A stretch of DNA of 57,035 nt, taken from assembly GCF_014646695.1 (NCBI RefSeq), contig NZ_BMNT01000004.1, forward strand, positions 1-57,035, in the 5' to 3' direction. This DNA is from Sphaerisporangium melleum. Lineage in GTDB: Bacteria; Actinomycetota; Actinomycetes; Streptosporangiales; Streptosporangiaceae. Of this stretch, positions 8,230 to 16,763 are shown in pieces. The position numbers and the translations under genes were made by a program. Positions within the stretch are counted from its first letter, which is position 1. Every line of letters starts with the position of its first letter. Below the pieces are notes generated by a model. That model made no database searches, was not told the origin of the DNA, and saw nothing but the letters and a program-made list of their open reading frames with translations.

Positions 8230-8991
8230 TCAGACCTGGTGGCGGCCGCCGTTGCGCTCGCGGTCGGACTCCGCGATGATGCGCACGGCCTCGTCCACGT
8301 CGTCGGTGACCGTCATCAGGTCGACGTCACGCGGGGAGATCTTGCCGGTGGACAGCAGGGTGTCGCGGATCCAGTCGAGCAGCCCGCCCCAGAAGTGGCT
8401 GCCGAGCAGGATCACCGGGAACGAGGTGACCTTGCGGGTCTGCACCAGCGTGAGCGCCTCGAACAGCTCGTCCAGCGTGCCGAACCCGCCGGGCAGCGCC
8501 ACGAACCCGGAGGCGTACTTGACGAACATCGTCTTGCGCACGAAGAAATAGCGGAACTCGATGCCGAGGTCGACATAATCGTTCAGCTTCTGCTCGAACG
8601 GCAGCTCGATGCCGAGGCCCACCGAAATGCCGCCGGCCTGGCGTGCGCCCTTGTTGGCGGCCTCCATGATCCCCGGCCCGCCACCGGTGATCACGGCGTA
8701 ACCCGCCTCCGCCAGCGCCTTGCCGAGGGTCTCGCCGACGGCGTAGTCGGGGTCGTCGGGACGGGTGCGTGCGGAGCCGAAGACGGTGACGGCGGGCGGC
8801 AGCTCGCCGAGCTGCCCGAAGCCCTCCACGAACTCCGCCTGGATGCGCAGCACCCGCCAGGGGTCCATGTGCAGCCACTCGGTCGAACCGCGCCGGTCCA
8901 GCAGCCTCTCGTCATAGGTGGAGTCGGGAAGGAACTTGCCCCGGACGAGAGATGGGCCCTGGCGGCGCTCCTCACGCGATGCTTTGCTCAT
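8230..8991 (-). CDS. LOG-family (TIGR00730) nucleotide phosphoribohydrolase-like protein
   Basis: A 253-residue LOG-family protein. Both signature motifs are present: GGGPGIMEAAN (103-113) and PGGFGTLDE (167-175). Family members release free base from cytokinin-type or purine nucleoside 5'-monophosphates; in actinobacteria this protein commonly sits beside dapE, as here. The chosen ATG lies a few nt after a TTAGCGT box, which suggests a leaderless message; an in-frame upstream start would add 65 poorly conserved residues. It is transcribed in the same direction as dapD-dapE, but a strong hairpin separates them. Confidence 0.88.
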   Translation of the reverse strand: MSKASREERRQGPSLVRGKFLPDSTYDERLLDRRGSTEWLHMDPWRVLRIQAEFVEGFGQLGELPPAVTVFGSARTRPDDPDYAVGETLGKALAEAGYAVITGGGPGIMEAANKGARQAGGISVGLGIELPFEQKLNDYVDLGIEFRYFFVRKTMFVKYASGFVALPGGFGTLDELFEALTLVQTRKVTSFPVILLGSHFWGGLLDWIRDTLLSTGKISPRDVDLMTVTDDVDEAVRIIAESDRERNGGRHQV

Positions 8992-9144
8992 GCCGAGAAC
9001 GCTAACCGCCCGGGGGACCACCCAAGCCATACCGGAACGGGACGTGCCGTGAACGCCGCAAAGAATCTTGAAAAATCTGCGACGAGCGGCGGAACCGATT
9101 CTGAGCGAGGCCGCGTCTAAGAGCCGAGGGTGCTGCTCGGGACT

Positions 9145-9194
9145 GAAAGTGGCTTTCCCCGCCAAATGGCCGGCGAGGAAAGCCACTTTCTTTT
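9145..9194 (+). terminator. Strong hairpin with T-run downstream of dapE
   Basis: A perfect 14-bp inverted repeat (GAAAGTGGCTTTCC / GGAAAGCCACTTTC) with an 18-nt loop that can itself pair, followed by TTTT on the plus strand. It lies between the dapE stop codon and the LOG gene. The minus strand has no T-run, but the long stem probably ends dapDE transcription as well. Confidence 0.7.
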
Positions 9195-9225
9195 GTGCCG
9201 CCAGGTCGGCGCCGGGGCGCGCGGC

Positions 9226-10305
9226 TCAGCCGGCCGAGGCGGTGAGCCAGGCGGTCATCCGCCGCTCGCAGTCGGCGATCATCGAGAGCGAGACGTACTC
9301 ACCCTGCTGGTGGGCGAGGTTCGGGTCACCAGGACCGTAGTTGACCGCGGGGACGCCGAGCGCGGAGAACCGCGAGACGTCGGTCCAGCCGAGCTTGGCC
9401 CGCGGCGTGCCGCCGATGGCGCGGACGAACGCGGCGGCCACCGGGTGGGTCAGCCCCGGACGGGCTCCGGGGGCGCCGTCGGTGAAGCGCACCTCGTAGC
9501 CCTCGAACACCTCGCGCACGTGGTCGCGCGCCTGCTCCATCGAGCGGTCGGGCGCGAAACGGTAGTTCACCGTGACCACGCACTCGTCCGGGATGACGTT
9601 GCCGGCCACGCCTCCGGTGATCCCGACCGCGTTCAGCCCCTCGTGGTACGTCAGGCCGTCCACCAGCGGCTCGCGCGCCCGGTAGGCGCCGAGGCGCGCG
9701 AGAACGGGCTCGGCGCCGTGGATGGCGTTGACCCCATGCCAGGACCGGGCGCTGTGCGAACGGCGCCCGCGCACGACGACCTCGGCGCGCAGGGTGCCCT
9801 GGCAGCCGCCCTCGATCTCGCCGCCGGTCGGCTCCATCAGCACGGCGAAGTCGCCGGCCATCAGGTCGGGACGAGTGCGGGCGATCCGGCCGAGCCCGTT
9901 GCGCTCGGCCTCGACCTCCTCGCAGTCGTAGAAGACGTACGTGACGTCCCTGGACGGCTCGGGCACCCCGGCGGCGAGCTTCAGCGCCACGGCGACGCCG
10001 CTCTTCATGTCGGAGGTGCCGCAGCCGTACAGCAGGTCGCCCTCCACCCGGGATGGCAGGTTGCCCGCCAGCGGCACGGTGTCGATGTGACCGGCGATCA
10101 CCACCCGCTCGGCGCGTCCCAGCTCGGTGCGGGCCACCACCGCGTCGCCCTCGCGGACGACCGACAGGTGCGAAAGCGGCTTGAGCGCCGCCTCGACGGC
10201 GTCGGCGAGCGCGGTCTCGTCACCGCTGACCGACTCGGCGTCCACGAGCGCCGCCGTCAGCGCCCGCACGTCGCCGGTCAGGTCGAGCGGCGGGATGTCA
10301 GGCAT
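9226..10305 (-). CDS. dapE: Succinyl-diaminopimelate desuccinylase
   Basis: A 359-residue M20-family metallopeptidase. It hydrolyses N-succinyl-L,L-2,6-diaminopimelate to succinate and L,L-diaminopimelate in the lysine/peptidoglycan pathway. Zinc ligand motif GHIDTVP (His73, Asp75), the bridging-Asp segment GTSDMKSG and the catalytic Glu pair in DCEEVEAERNG are all present. Its ATG overlaps the dapD stop codon by 8 nt (ATGCCTGA), a classic translational-coupling arrangement. With dapC 2.4 kb away, three steps of the succinylase branch sit close together. Confidence 0.93.
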   Translation of the reverse strand: MPDIPPLDLTGDVRALTAALVDAESVSGDETALADAVEAALKPLSHLSVVREGDAVVARTELGRAERVVIAGHIDTVPLAGNLPSRVEGDLLYGCGTSDMKSGVAVALKLAAGVPEPSRDVTYVFYDCEEVEAERNGLGRIARTRPDLMAGDFAVLMEPTGGEIEGGCQGTLRAEVVVRGRRSHSARSWHGVNAIHGAEPVLARLGAYRAREPLVDGLTYHEGLNAVGITGGVAGNVIPDECVVTVNYRFAPDRSMEQARDHVREVFEGYEVRFTDGAPGARPGLTHPVAAAFVRAIGGTPRAKLGWTDVSRFSALGVPAVNYGPGDPNLAHQQGEYVSLSMIADCERRMTAWLTASAG

Positions 10306-11134
10306 TGACGCCGTGCTGCCGCAGCACGTCGTTCAGCTCGGCCTTGTCGTGGCGCTGCCCTTCCTGGAGCCGCTTGAGCACCAGCACGCACGGCAGGCCG
10401 AAGGTGCCGCCGGGGAACTCCTTGGCGCGGGTGCCGCCGACCGCGACGCACCAGTCGGGGATGCGCCCGCGGGAGATCTCCTCGCCGGTCTCGACGTCGA
10501 TGACCGGCATGGAGGCCGACAGGATGGTGCCCGCGCCCACGACGGCGCCCTTGCCGACCCGCGCCCCCTCGACGATCATCGAGCGGCTGCCGATCAGCGC
10601 GTCGTCCTCGATGACGACCGGGACGGCGTTCGGGGGCTCCAGCACCCCGCCGATGCCCACGCCGCCCGACAGGTGGACGTTGCGGCCGATCTGGGCGCAC
10701 GAGCCGACGGTGGCCCAGGTGTCGACCATGGTGCCGCTGTCCACGTACGCGCCGATGTTGGTGTAGGAGGGCATGAGCACGACGCCGGGAGCGAGGTAGG
10801 AGCCCCATCTCGCGATGGCGCCGGGCACCACGCGCACCCCCTCCAGGGAGGTCTTCAGCGGGATGCGGTCGTGGTGGTGGAAGTCGCCCACCTGGCTGCG
10901 CACCATGCCGAGCACCCGGAAACCGAGCAGGATGGCGCGCTTGGCGCGCTCGTCCACGACCACCTCGCCGGTGGCGTCGTCGACGAACGCGACGCGGGCC
11001 TTGCCGGTGTCGAGCATGTCCACGGCCCCGACGATCAGGCCGCGCGCCTCGCCGTCATCGGGCGACAGCTCGGTGCGGCGGTCCCACAACTCGTCCAAGG
11101 TGGCCGGCAACGGGCTTTCGAAGGTCTGGCTCAT
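10298..11134 (-). CDS. dapD: Tetrahydrodipicolinate N-succinyltransferase
   Basis: A 278-residue left-handed beta-helix acyltransferase; hexapeptide-type repeats are visible (GARVGKGAVVGAGTILSAS and neighbours). It transfers succinyl from succinyl-CoA to tetrahydrodipicolinate. The long N-terminal helical domain and the C-terminal segment match the actinobacterial DapD type. The start ATG lies just after a TAAGCT box, giving a probable leaderless transcript; a further upstream in-frame ATG would overlap the divergent gene's promoter. First gene of dapDE and divergent from the lysozyme-like gene. Confidence 0.93.
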   Translation of the reverse strand: MSQTFESPLPATLDELWDRRTELSPDDGEARGLIVGAVDMLDTGKARVAFVDDATGEVVVDERAKRAILLGFRVLGMVRSQVGDFHHHDRIPLKTSLEGVRVVPGAIARWGSYLAPGVVLMPSYTNIGAYVDSGTMVDTWATVGSCAQIGRNVHLSGGVGIGGVLEPPNAVPVVIEDDALIGSRSMIVEGARVGKGAVVGAGTILSASMPVIDVETGEEISRGRIPDWCVAVGGTRAKEFPGGTFGLPCVLVLKRLQEGQRHDKAELNDVLRQHGVNA

Positions 11135-11190
11135 GCAAGGGGAGCTTAGTGGCGTACGGGCACCGCGATGGGGCCGGTAGGTTCTTGTCC

Positions 11191-12021
11191 GTGGCACGGC
11201 GATTCTCACGGGCGGTACTCACGATCATCGGCATCGTGCTCGTGCTCGGCGTGGCCTTGTTCTTCGGCGTCTACCACCTGCTCAACCGCGCCAAGCCCCT
11301 CGCGCTCGGTGAGCACTGCCAGGTGAAGACCCCGGGCGGCACCCTCGACCTGGAGATCGAGCAGGCGCAGGTCGCCGCGACCATCGCCGCGGTCGCCGCC
11401 GACCGCGGGCTGCCCGAGCGGGCCCTGGAGATCGCCTACATCACCGCGATCCAGGAGTCCAAGCTGCTGAACCTCCCGTTCGGCGACCGCGACTCGGTCG
11501 GGGTGTTCCAGCAGCGCCCCTCGCAGGGCTGGGGCACCATCGAGCAGCTGCAGGACCCGGTGTACGCCACCCGCAAGTTCTTCTCGGCCCTGGTGAAGGT
11601 CAAGCGCTACCAGAAGCTTCCGCTGCACGACGCGGCGCAGGCGGTGCAGCGGTCGGCCGACGGCTCGGCGTACGCCCAGCACGAGGAGGACGCCAAGATC
11701 CTCGCCGATGCGTTCACCGGGCGCACGCCGAAGGCCGTCCACTGCTGGTACCCCGCGCCGGAGAAGCCGCAGCCCGTGCAGGCCGCCAAGGCCCGCAAAG
11801 ACCTCGCCCGCGCCCTCGGCCAGCGGCCCGCGCAGGGCGACGGCATCAGCGCGGCCACGCAGCGGCGCGGCTGGCTGATCGCCAGCTGGACGGTCGCGCA
11901 CGCGCAGAAGTACGGGCTGCGCAAGGTGCGCTACGCCGGGGTCGCCTGGTCGTCGGCCGACGGCCAGGACGGCTGGCTGCCCGACACCGGCGCCACCGCC
12001 ACGGTCGTCAAGATCGCCTGA
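11191..12021 (+). CDS. Membrane-anchored lysozyme/transglycosylase-like protein
   Basis: A 276-residue protein with one N-terminal transmembrane segment (LTIIGIVLVLGVALFFGVY) and an extracellular part. The region ALEIAYITAIQESKLLNL with GVFQQRPSQGWG looks like a degenerate lysozyme-like (SLT) core, with a plausible catalytic Glu in IQESK. Homologues are often labelled heavy-metal transporter without basis. The GTG at 11191 is chosen because a TAGGTT box lies 7 nt upstream (leaderless); an ATG at 11149 is possible but overlaps the divergent dapD promoter. Likely role is in cell-wall turnover, unproven. Confidence 0.65.
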   Translation: MARRFSRAVLTIIGIVLVLGVALFFGVYHLLNRAKPLALGEHCQVKTPGGTLDLEIEQAQVAATIAAVAADRGLPERALEIAYITAIQESKLLNLPFGDRDSVGVFQQRPSQGWGTIEQLQDPVYATRKFFSALVKVKRYQKLPLHDAAQAVQRSADGSAYAQHEEDAKILADAFTGRTPKAVHCWYPAPEKPQPVQAAKARKDLARALGQRPAQGDGISAATQRRGWLIASWTVAHAQKYGLRKVRYAGVAWSSADGQDGWLPDTGATATVVKIA

Positions 12022-12057
12022 CGTCCGCGCGGGCTCCCCGGCCTTTGCCCGGCCGGG

Positions 12058-12717
12058 TCAGAGCATGCGCTCCACGTTGATCGAGCCGGGGGCCAGTGGC
12101 TGGGCGTAGGCGGCGGTCCACGGCTGGCCCTGCACGCGGTCGAAGCTCAGCAGCCGCCCGTCGGTCGCGCGGTAGTCCGCGAAGTCGCCCAGGCCCCGCT
12201 CGGGGTAGCCAGTGGTGCCTTCGGAGCGGAAGGTGACGGTGCCCCGCTCGATCGGGTGGAACTCCACCCCGTCCATGATCAGCATGCTCTTGGCCGGCAC
12301 CATGCCCTGGGTCGGGACCGGGGTCCACAGGTACACCTCAAGGTGCGGCGGGTCGTCCGGGCCCTGCCCCTGGCGTTCCTCGACCGACAGCCACTGGTAG
12401 TGGCCCACGGCCTCCTCCAGCAGGTATTCGGTCCACTGCTCGCCCTGCCAGGACAGGTGCAGAGCCCCGAGGACGCGCGCACGCAGGCCCTGGCGGTCGA
12501 CGATGTCGCCGACCTTGATCGTGCGGGGGTCGAGGAACTCGGAATTCAGCATGACCGGGCGGCCCAGGGCCGGGTGCGGCCCGGCCTGCTCCGGCTCCGG
12601 CTCAGGCGGGCGGCGAGGCGGCCGAGGCGGCGGCTTGGGCCGTCGCGTGCCGAGATAGGCGCCCAGCACGACGACGAGGATGGCTGCGCTCACTGCGAGC
12701 ACGACCGCAACGGTCAT
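12058..12717 (-). CDS. DUF4178 domain protein with N-terminal membrane anchor
   Basis: A 219-residue protein: one N-terminal transmembrane helix, then a Pro/Arg/Glu-rich linker (PPPRPPRRPPEPEPE), then a DUF4178 domain starting near IKVGDIVDRQG. DUF4178 proteins bind no known ligand and function is unresolved. It is the third gene of the fdxA-dapC-DUF4178 run and starts 11 nt after the dapC stop, with AGGA upstream, so it is probably co-transcribed. Confidence 0.75.
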   Translation of the reverse strand: MTVAVVLAVSAAILVVVLGAYLGTRRPKPPPRPPRRPPEPEPEQAGPHPALGRPVMLNSEFLDPRTIKVGDIVDRQGLRARVLGALHLSWQGEQWTEYLLEEAVGHYQWLSVEERQGQGPDDPPHLEVYLWTPVPTQGMVPAKSMLIMDGVEFHPIERGTVTFRSEGTTGYPERGLGDFADYRATDGRLLSFDRVQGQPWTAAYAQPLAPGSINVERML

Positions 12718-12728
12718 GCCGCGGGATC

Positions 12729-13808
12729 CTACTGGAGCCGGAGCACCGCCGCATTGATCCGCTCATCCGTCCCGGTCAGCGCGACGCGGACGTGCGACGC
12801 TCCCGCCGGTCCGTAGAAGTCGCCCGGCGCGACCAGGATGCCGATCTCGGCGAGCGCGGCGACCTGGTCCCAGCAGTTCCGGTCGTCCGTCGCCCACAGG
12901 TAGAGCCCGGCCGCCGAGTGGTCCACCCGCCAGCCGGCCTTCTCCAGCGCGGGCCGCAGGAGCGCGCGCCGCGCGGCGTACAGCTCGCGCTGCGCGGCGG
13001 CGTGCGCGTCGTCGTCCAGCACGGCGGCCATGGCGGCCTGCACCGGGGCCGGCATGATCATGCCGGCGTGCTTGCGCACCTCCAGCAGCCGCTTGACCAG
13101 CGCCGGGTCGCCGGTGACGAACGCCGCCCGGTAGCCGGCCAGGTTGGACCGCTTGGACAGCGAGTGCACGGCCAGCAGGCCCTCGTGCGAGCCGCCGCAG
13201 ACGTCCGGGTGCAAGATCGAGATGGGCTCTTCCTCCCAGCCCAGCTCGATGTAGCACTCGTCGGAGGCGACGACCGCGCCACGCTCGCGCGCCCAGGCCA
13301 CGACCTTGCGCAGGTGCTCGGCGGGCAGCACCCGGCCGGTCGGGTTGGACGGGGAGTTCACCCAGACCAGCGGCGCCCGCTCGGGACCGAGGCCCAGCAG
13401 GCCGTCGGTGGCGTACGGCTGCGCGCCCGCGAGCCGCGCGCCGACGTCGTAGGTCGGGTAGGCCAGGGACGGGATGACCACGCGGTCGCCCTGCCCCACT
13501 CCCAGCAGGGTCGGCAGCCAGGCGACGAGCTCCTTGGAGCCGATCGTCGGCAGCACGTCGGCGGGGTCCACCGTGACCCCGTGCCGGCGGGCCAGCCAGC
13601 CCGCCGCGGCACGGCGCAGGCGTTCGGTGCCGTGCGTGAGGGGGTAGCCGGGGCTGTCGGCCGCGCCCGCCAGCGCCTCGCGGGCCACGGCGGGCACCGG
13701 GTCGACGGGCGTGCCGACCGACAGGTCCACGATGCCCCCGGGGTGGGCGAGTGCCCGGTCCTTGTACGGCGCCAGCCGGTCCCACGGGAAGTCGGGCAGC
13801 CCGATCAC
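12729..13808 (-). CDS. dapC: N-succinyldiaminopimelate aminotransferase (class I PLP enzyme)
   Basis: A 359-residue aminotransferase, the transamination step of the succinylase lysine route. The N-terminus LPDFPWDRLAPYKDRA and GGIVDLSVGTPVDPVP are typical of actinobacterial DapC. PLP features are present: the Asn in NSPSNPTGR, the Asp in ASDECY (about 183) and the PLP Lys in SLSK (Lys219). The GTG at 13808 is chosen for its GGGGG ribosome site 7 nt upstream; an in-frame ATG 17 codons earlier (13859) is the alternative. It follows fdxA, the usual genomic pairing in actinomycetes. Confidence 0.9.
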   Translation of the reverse strand: MIGLPDFPWDRLAPYKDRALAHPGGIVDLSVGTPVDPVPAVAREALAGAADSPGYPLTHGTERLRRAAAGWLARRHGVTVDPADVLPTIGSKELVAWLPTLLGVGQGDRVVIPSLAYPTYDVGARLAGAQPYATDGLLGLGPERAPLVWVNSPSNPTGRVLPAEHLRKVVAWARERGAVVASDECYIELGWEEEPISILHPDVCGGSHEGLLAVHSLSKRSNLAGYRAAFVTGDPALVKRLLEVRKHAGMIMPAPVQAAMAAVLDDDAHAAAQRELYAARRALLRPALEKAGWRVDHSAAGLYLWATDDRNCWDQVAALAEIGILVAPGDFYGPAGASHVRVALTGTDERINAAVLRLQ

Positions 13809-13910
13809 CGTATTACCCCCAAGGTCGATCGCGATAGGTGACATGACGGCGGCAGGCACCGCGGCCGTGCGGCCGCGGCGCCCGGGCGCCTCATGGCGAC
13901 GTGCGGAAGG

Positions 13911-14237
13911 TCAGTGCTCCGCGGCCTGCGGCGGGAGCGCGGCCACGATCGGGTGATCGCGCTCGATCTTGCCGACCTTGGACGCCCCGCCGGGCGAGCC
14001 CAGCTCGTCGAAGAACTCGACGTTGACCTTGTAGAAGTCTTTCCACTGGTCGGGCGTGTCGTCCTCGTAGAAGATCGCCTCGACGGGGCAGACGGGCTCG
14101 CACGCGCCGCAGTCCACGCACTCGTCGGGGTGGATGTAGAGCATGCGCGCGCCCTCGTAGATGCAATCGACGGGGCATTCTTCGATGCACGCCTTGTCCA
14201 GCACATCAACGCAAGGCTGCGCGATGACGTAGGTCAC
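13911..14237 (-). CDS. fdxA: Seven-iron (3Fe-4S/4Fe-4S) ferredoxin
   Basis: A 108-residue FdxA-type ferredoxin: an N-terminal cluster block CVDVLDKACIEECPVDC and CVDCGACEPVCPVEA for the second cluster, followed by the usual roughly 50-residue C-terminal extension. It acts as a small electron carrier in the cytoplasm. The GTG start has AAGGAG 8 nt upstream. It heads the fdxA-dapC operon on the minus strand and is divergent from the small GNAT-domain gene. Confidence 0.93.
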   Translation of the reverse strand: MTYVIAQPCVDVLDKACIEECPVDCIYEGARMLYIHPDECVDCGACEPVCPVEAIFYEDDTPDQWKDFYKVNVEFFDELGSPGGASKVGKIERDHPIVAALPPQAAEH

Positions 14238-14342
14238 CTCGGGCTCCTTCTTCTCCGCGCCTTCGCACGACTCGACCGCGGGTTGCTAGACCTAGTATTG
14301 CCGTGCGGGCCGCCTGTCTGAAACGGGAGGGGGGGCAACGTC

Positions 14343-14564
14343 GTGACAGCGCACTTTGGCGGAAGGTTCGTGATCGCCATCTCACCCTCCGACGTGGGCC
14401 GGCGGGTCTCGGTGCGGCGCACCGACACCGGCGGCTTCCGGGACGCCGTGGGCGTGCTCGAGTCCTGGCAGGACGGCCTGCTCCGGGTGCGCAAGCGCGA
14501 CGGCACGCTGGTGGACATCCGGCAGGAGGCCGTCGTCGCCGCCAAGGTCGTCCCCGAACGCTGA
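14343..14564 (+). CDS. Stand-alone N-terminal domain of the fdxA-linked GNAT protein
   Basis: A 73-residue protein: DVGRRVSVRRTDTGGFRDAVGVLESWQDGLLRVRKRDGTLVDIRQEAVVAAKVVP. This is the small beta-barrel (SH3-like) domain that in many actinomycetes forms the N-terminus of a GNAT acetyltransferase next to fdxA. Here the frame stops straight after VAAKVVPER and no GNAT catalytic part follows; the next gene is unrelated. Either the GNAT half was lost or the domain exists alone. The GTG start is preceded by GGGGGG about 6 nt upstream. Confidence 0.6.
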   Translation: MTAHFGGRFVIAISPSDVGRRVSVRRTDTGGFRDAVGVLESWQDGLLRVRKRDGTLVDIRQEAVVAAKVVPER

Positions 14565-14653
14565 TCCGGGCGTTCCACCACTCGGGGCGCCGATCACCAA
14601 CCCCGCGCCAAACTCGGGCGTCGTCTCCGCGTGCCTCCTCGACGCCGGAGGAT

Positions 14654-15775
14654 ATGACGCTGAGTATTCGATTCGTGACATCACGTGCCACCGCCGCGGC
14701 CGCGCTCCTCGCCGCCACCGCCTTCGCCACCGCCATGGCCGGGTGCTCGTCCACGCCGCCGAAGAAGACCGAGCAGGCTCCGGTCGACCCCAGGGCGGCC
14801 GGGCTGGCCCAGGGGTTCGGCACGATGGACCGCCTGGTCGAGGCCGCGCGCAAGGAAGGCGCGCTGAACCTCGTCGGCGTGCCGCGCGACTGGGTCAACT
14901 ACGGCGCCGTCATCGACCGTTTCACCGGCGAGTACGGCCTGCGGGTGAACGTGATCGAGCCGGGCGCGAGCAGCCGGCGCGAGATCGACCTCGCCGCGGC
15001 CGCCAAGACCGCCGACCGGACGCCGGACGTGTTCGACGTGGGCGTCGACGTCGCGGTGGCGAGCGCCCAGCGCTTCGCCCCGTACAAGGTCACCGCCTGG
15101 CAGGACATCCCGGACGCCGTCAAGGACCTCAAGGGCCTGTGGTACGCGGGCTACGGCGGTTACATGTCCATCGGGTACGACCCGCGCAAGGTCGCCGCGC
15201 CGGCGAGGTTCGCCGACCTGCTGAAGCCCGGGTACGCCGTGGCGCTGCCCGGCGACCCGCTGCGGACGGCCGCGGCGTTCAACGCGGTCATGGCGGCCTC
15301 GCTGCAGGACGGCCGGCCGCAGGCCGAGCGCGGGCTGGCCCTGTTCGGCCGGCTCAAGAAGGAAGGCCGGCTCAGCCTGCCCTCCCAGGCCAACGCCCTG
15401 GTCGACTGGGACTACGTGAACGCCGCCAAGGCCGCGCAGACCGCCGGGGACGACAAGCCGGCCTGGAAGGTCGTGGTGCCGCCCGACGCCGCGCTCGCCT
15501 CGTACTACGTGCAGGCGATCAACAAGAAGGCCCCGCACCCGGCCGCGGCCCGCCTGTGGGAGGAGTTCCTGTACAGCGACGAGGTGCAGAACCTCTTCCT
15601 GAAGGGATTCGCCCGGCCGGCCCGCATGGAGGCGATGGAGATGTCCGGCACGCTCGACCGGCAGGCCGCGGCCAAGCTGCCGGCGGTGCCGCGCACCCCG
15701 GTCCTGCTCACCATCCCGCAGGCCGACGAGGCCAAGACCTACCTGAAGGCCAACTGGGCGCGCACGATGGGATGA
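14654..15775 (+). CDS. Extracellular solute-binding lipoprotein (type 2 periplasmic-binding fold)
   Basis: A 373-residue lipoprotein: signal peptide, lipobox ending AMAGC, then a binding-protein domain of the iron(III)/polyamine type (LVEAARKEGALNLVGVPRDWVNYGAVIDRF opening; a late EEFLYSDEVQNLF helix). Such proteins pass a ligand to an ABC permease, but no permease or ATPase gene is adjacent, so it is an orphan here. GGAGG is only 2 nt from the ATG, unusually close; a GTG seven codons later is an alternative start. The ligand is unknown. Confidence 0.75.
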   Translation: MTLSIRFVTSRATAAAALLAATAFATAMAGCSSTPPKKTEQAPVDPRAAGLAQGFGTMDRLVEAARKEGALNLVGVPRDWVNYGAVIDRFTGEYGLRVNVIEPGASSRREIDLAAAAKTADRTPDVFDVGVDVAVASAQRFAPYKVTAWQDIPDAVKDLKGLWYAGYGGYMSIGYDPRKVAAPARFADLLKPGYAVALPGDPLRTAAAFNAVMAASLQDGRPQAERGLALFGRLKKEGRLSLPSQANALVDWDYVNAAKAAQTAGDDKPAWKVVVPPDAALASYYVQAINKKAPHPAAARLWEEFLYSDEVQNLFLKGFARPARMEAMEMSGTLDRQAAAKLPAVPRTPVLLTIPQADEAKTYLKANWARTMG

Positions 15776-15858
15776 GCCCGCCGGTGGAGGGGTTCGATGC
15801 GGGAGCCCGGTGGGCAAGCTTCCGGACAGATGTGTCGCGAGGACATCAAGGCTCTAAA

Positions 15859-15878
15859 GTGTCTGTACTTACGGACAC
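15859..15878. promoter_or_regulatory. Inverted repeat GTGTCTGTACTTACGGACAC
   Basis: A 20-bp near-perfect inverted repeat (GTGTCTGTA / TACGGACAC, one mismatch per arm) ending 29 bp before the methyltransferase ATG. Size and symmetry fit a TetR-type operator. No regulator gene is adjacent, so the binding protein is unknown. Confidence 0.45.
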
Positions 15879-15907
15879 GGGGATGCGATGTTCGAGAATG
15901 CGAGCTG

Positions 15908-16690
15908 ATGGCCTTGCGACACGAAACGCCGATCTTGATGCGGTGGAACGCTCGCGCCTATGACAGCTCCTTCGGCTACGTCTCCCCGCAGGGCGCGCCG
16001 CTGATCGAGTTGCTCGACCCGCGGCCCGGCGAGCGCGTCCTCGACCTCGGCTGCGGCACCGGAGTGCTCAGCGCCGAGATCGCCGCCCGGGGCACGACCG
16101 TGCTCGGCGTCGACGGCTCCGCCACCATGATCGAAGTTGCGCGGGCGCACCATCCGGAGCTGGACTTCCTGGTCGGCGACGGCGCCGCCTTCACCGTCCC
16201 GATGACCTTCGACGCGGTCTTCTCCAACGCGGCGCTGCACTGGATGGGCCGCGACCCGGACGGGGTGATCCAGTGCGTCCGCAACGCCCTGGTCCCCGGC
16301 GGGCGCTTCGTCGCCGAGATGGGCGGGGCCGGCAACTGCGCGGCGCTCACCTCCGCGATGCTGACCGCCTGGCGCGAGTACGGCCTGCCCGAGCCCGAGC
16401 TGCCGTGGTACTTCCCCTCTCCCGCCGAGTACGCGCTCCGGCTGGAGAAGGGCGGCTTCACGGTCCGCCTGCTGGAGTACTTCGACCGGCCCACCCCGCT
16501 CGACGAGTGCCCCGGCGGCGCGGCCGACTGGGTGCGCATGTTCGCGGGCTCCCTGCTCGACATGGTGCCGCCCGCGACCGCGGAGCCGCTGCTGCGCAGG
16601 GTCAACGAGCTGGCCGCGCCCGCGCTGCGGCGTGAGTCGGGGTGGATGGCCGACTACGTCCGGCTGCGATTCGCGGCCGTCCGGGCCTAA
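15908..16690 (+). CDS. Class I SAM-dependent methyltransferase (trans-aconitate methyltransferase-like)
   Basis: A 260-residue methyltransferase with motif I VLDLGCGTGVL (44-54), an acidic loop after strand 2 (GVDGSATMI) and motif SNAALHWM, which is typical of trans-aconitate/ubiE-like enzymes. The acceptor is unknown. The start ATG overlaps the stop of a six-codon upstream frame (TGATG), and GAG lies 5 nt upstream. The promoter carries a 20-bp inverted repeat, so expression is probably repressor-controlled. Confidence 0.8.
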   Translation: MALRHETPILMRWNARAYDSSFGYVSPQGAPLIELLDPRPGERVLDLGCGTGVLSAEIAARGTTVLGVDGSATMIEVARAHHPELDFLVGDGAAFTVPMTFDAVFSNAALHWMGRDPDGVIQCVRNALVPGGRFVAEMGGAGNCAALTSAMLTAWREYGLPEPELPWYFPSPAEYALRLEKGGFTVRLLEYFDRPTPLDECPGGAADWVRMFAGSLLDMVPPATAEPLLRRVNELAAPALRRESGWMADYVRLRFAAVRA

Positions 16691-16763
16691 CGGCCGTCTA
16701 CGATCGAGCGATTTGCCAGACTATGGTCTGGTCACCGATTCAAATCACCGGAGAGGGAACGGG

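Noticed and set aside
14681-15817. Possible ABC permease partner for the orphan binding protein
   Set aside because: The only long frames around the binding-protein gene are antisense shadows; no transmembrane or ATPase motifs are present nearby.
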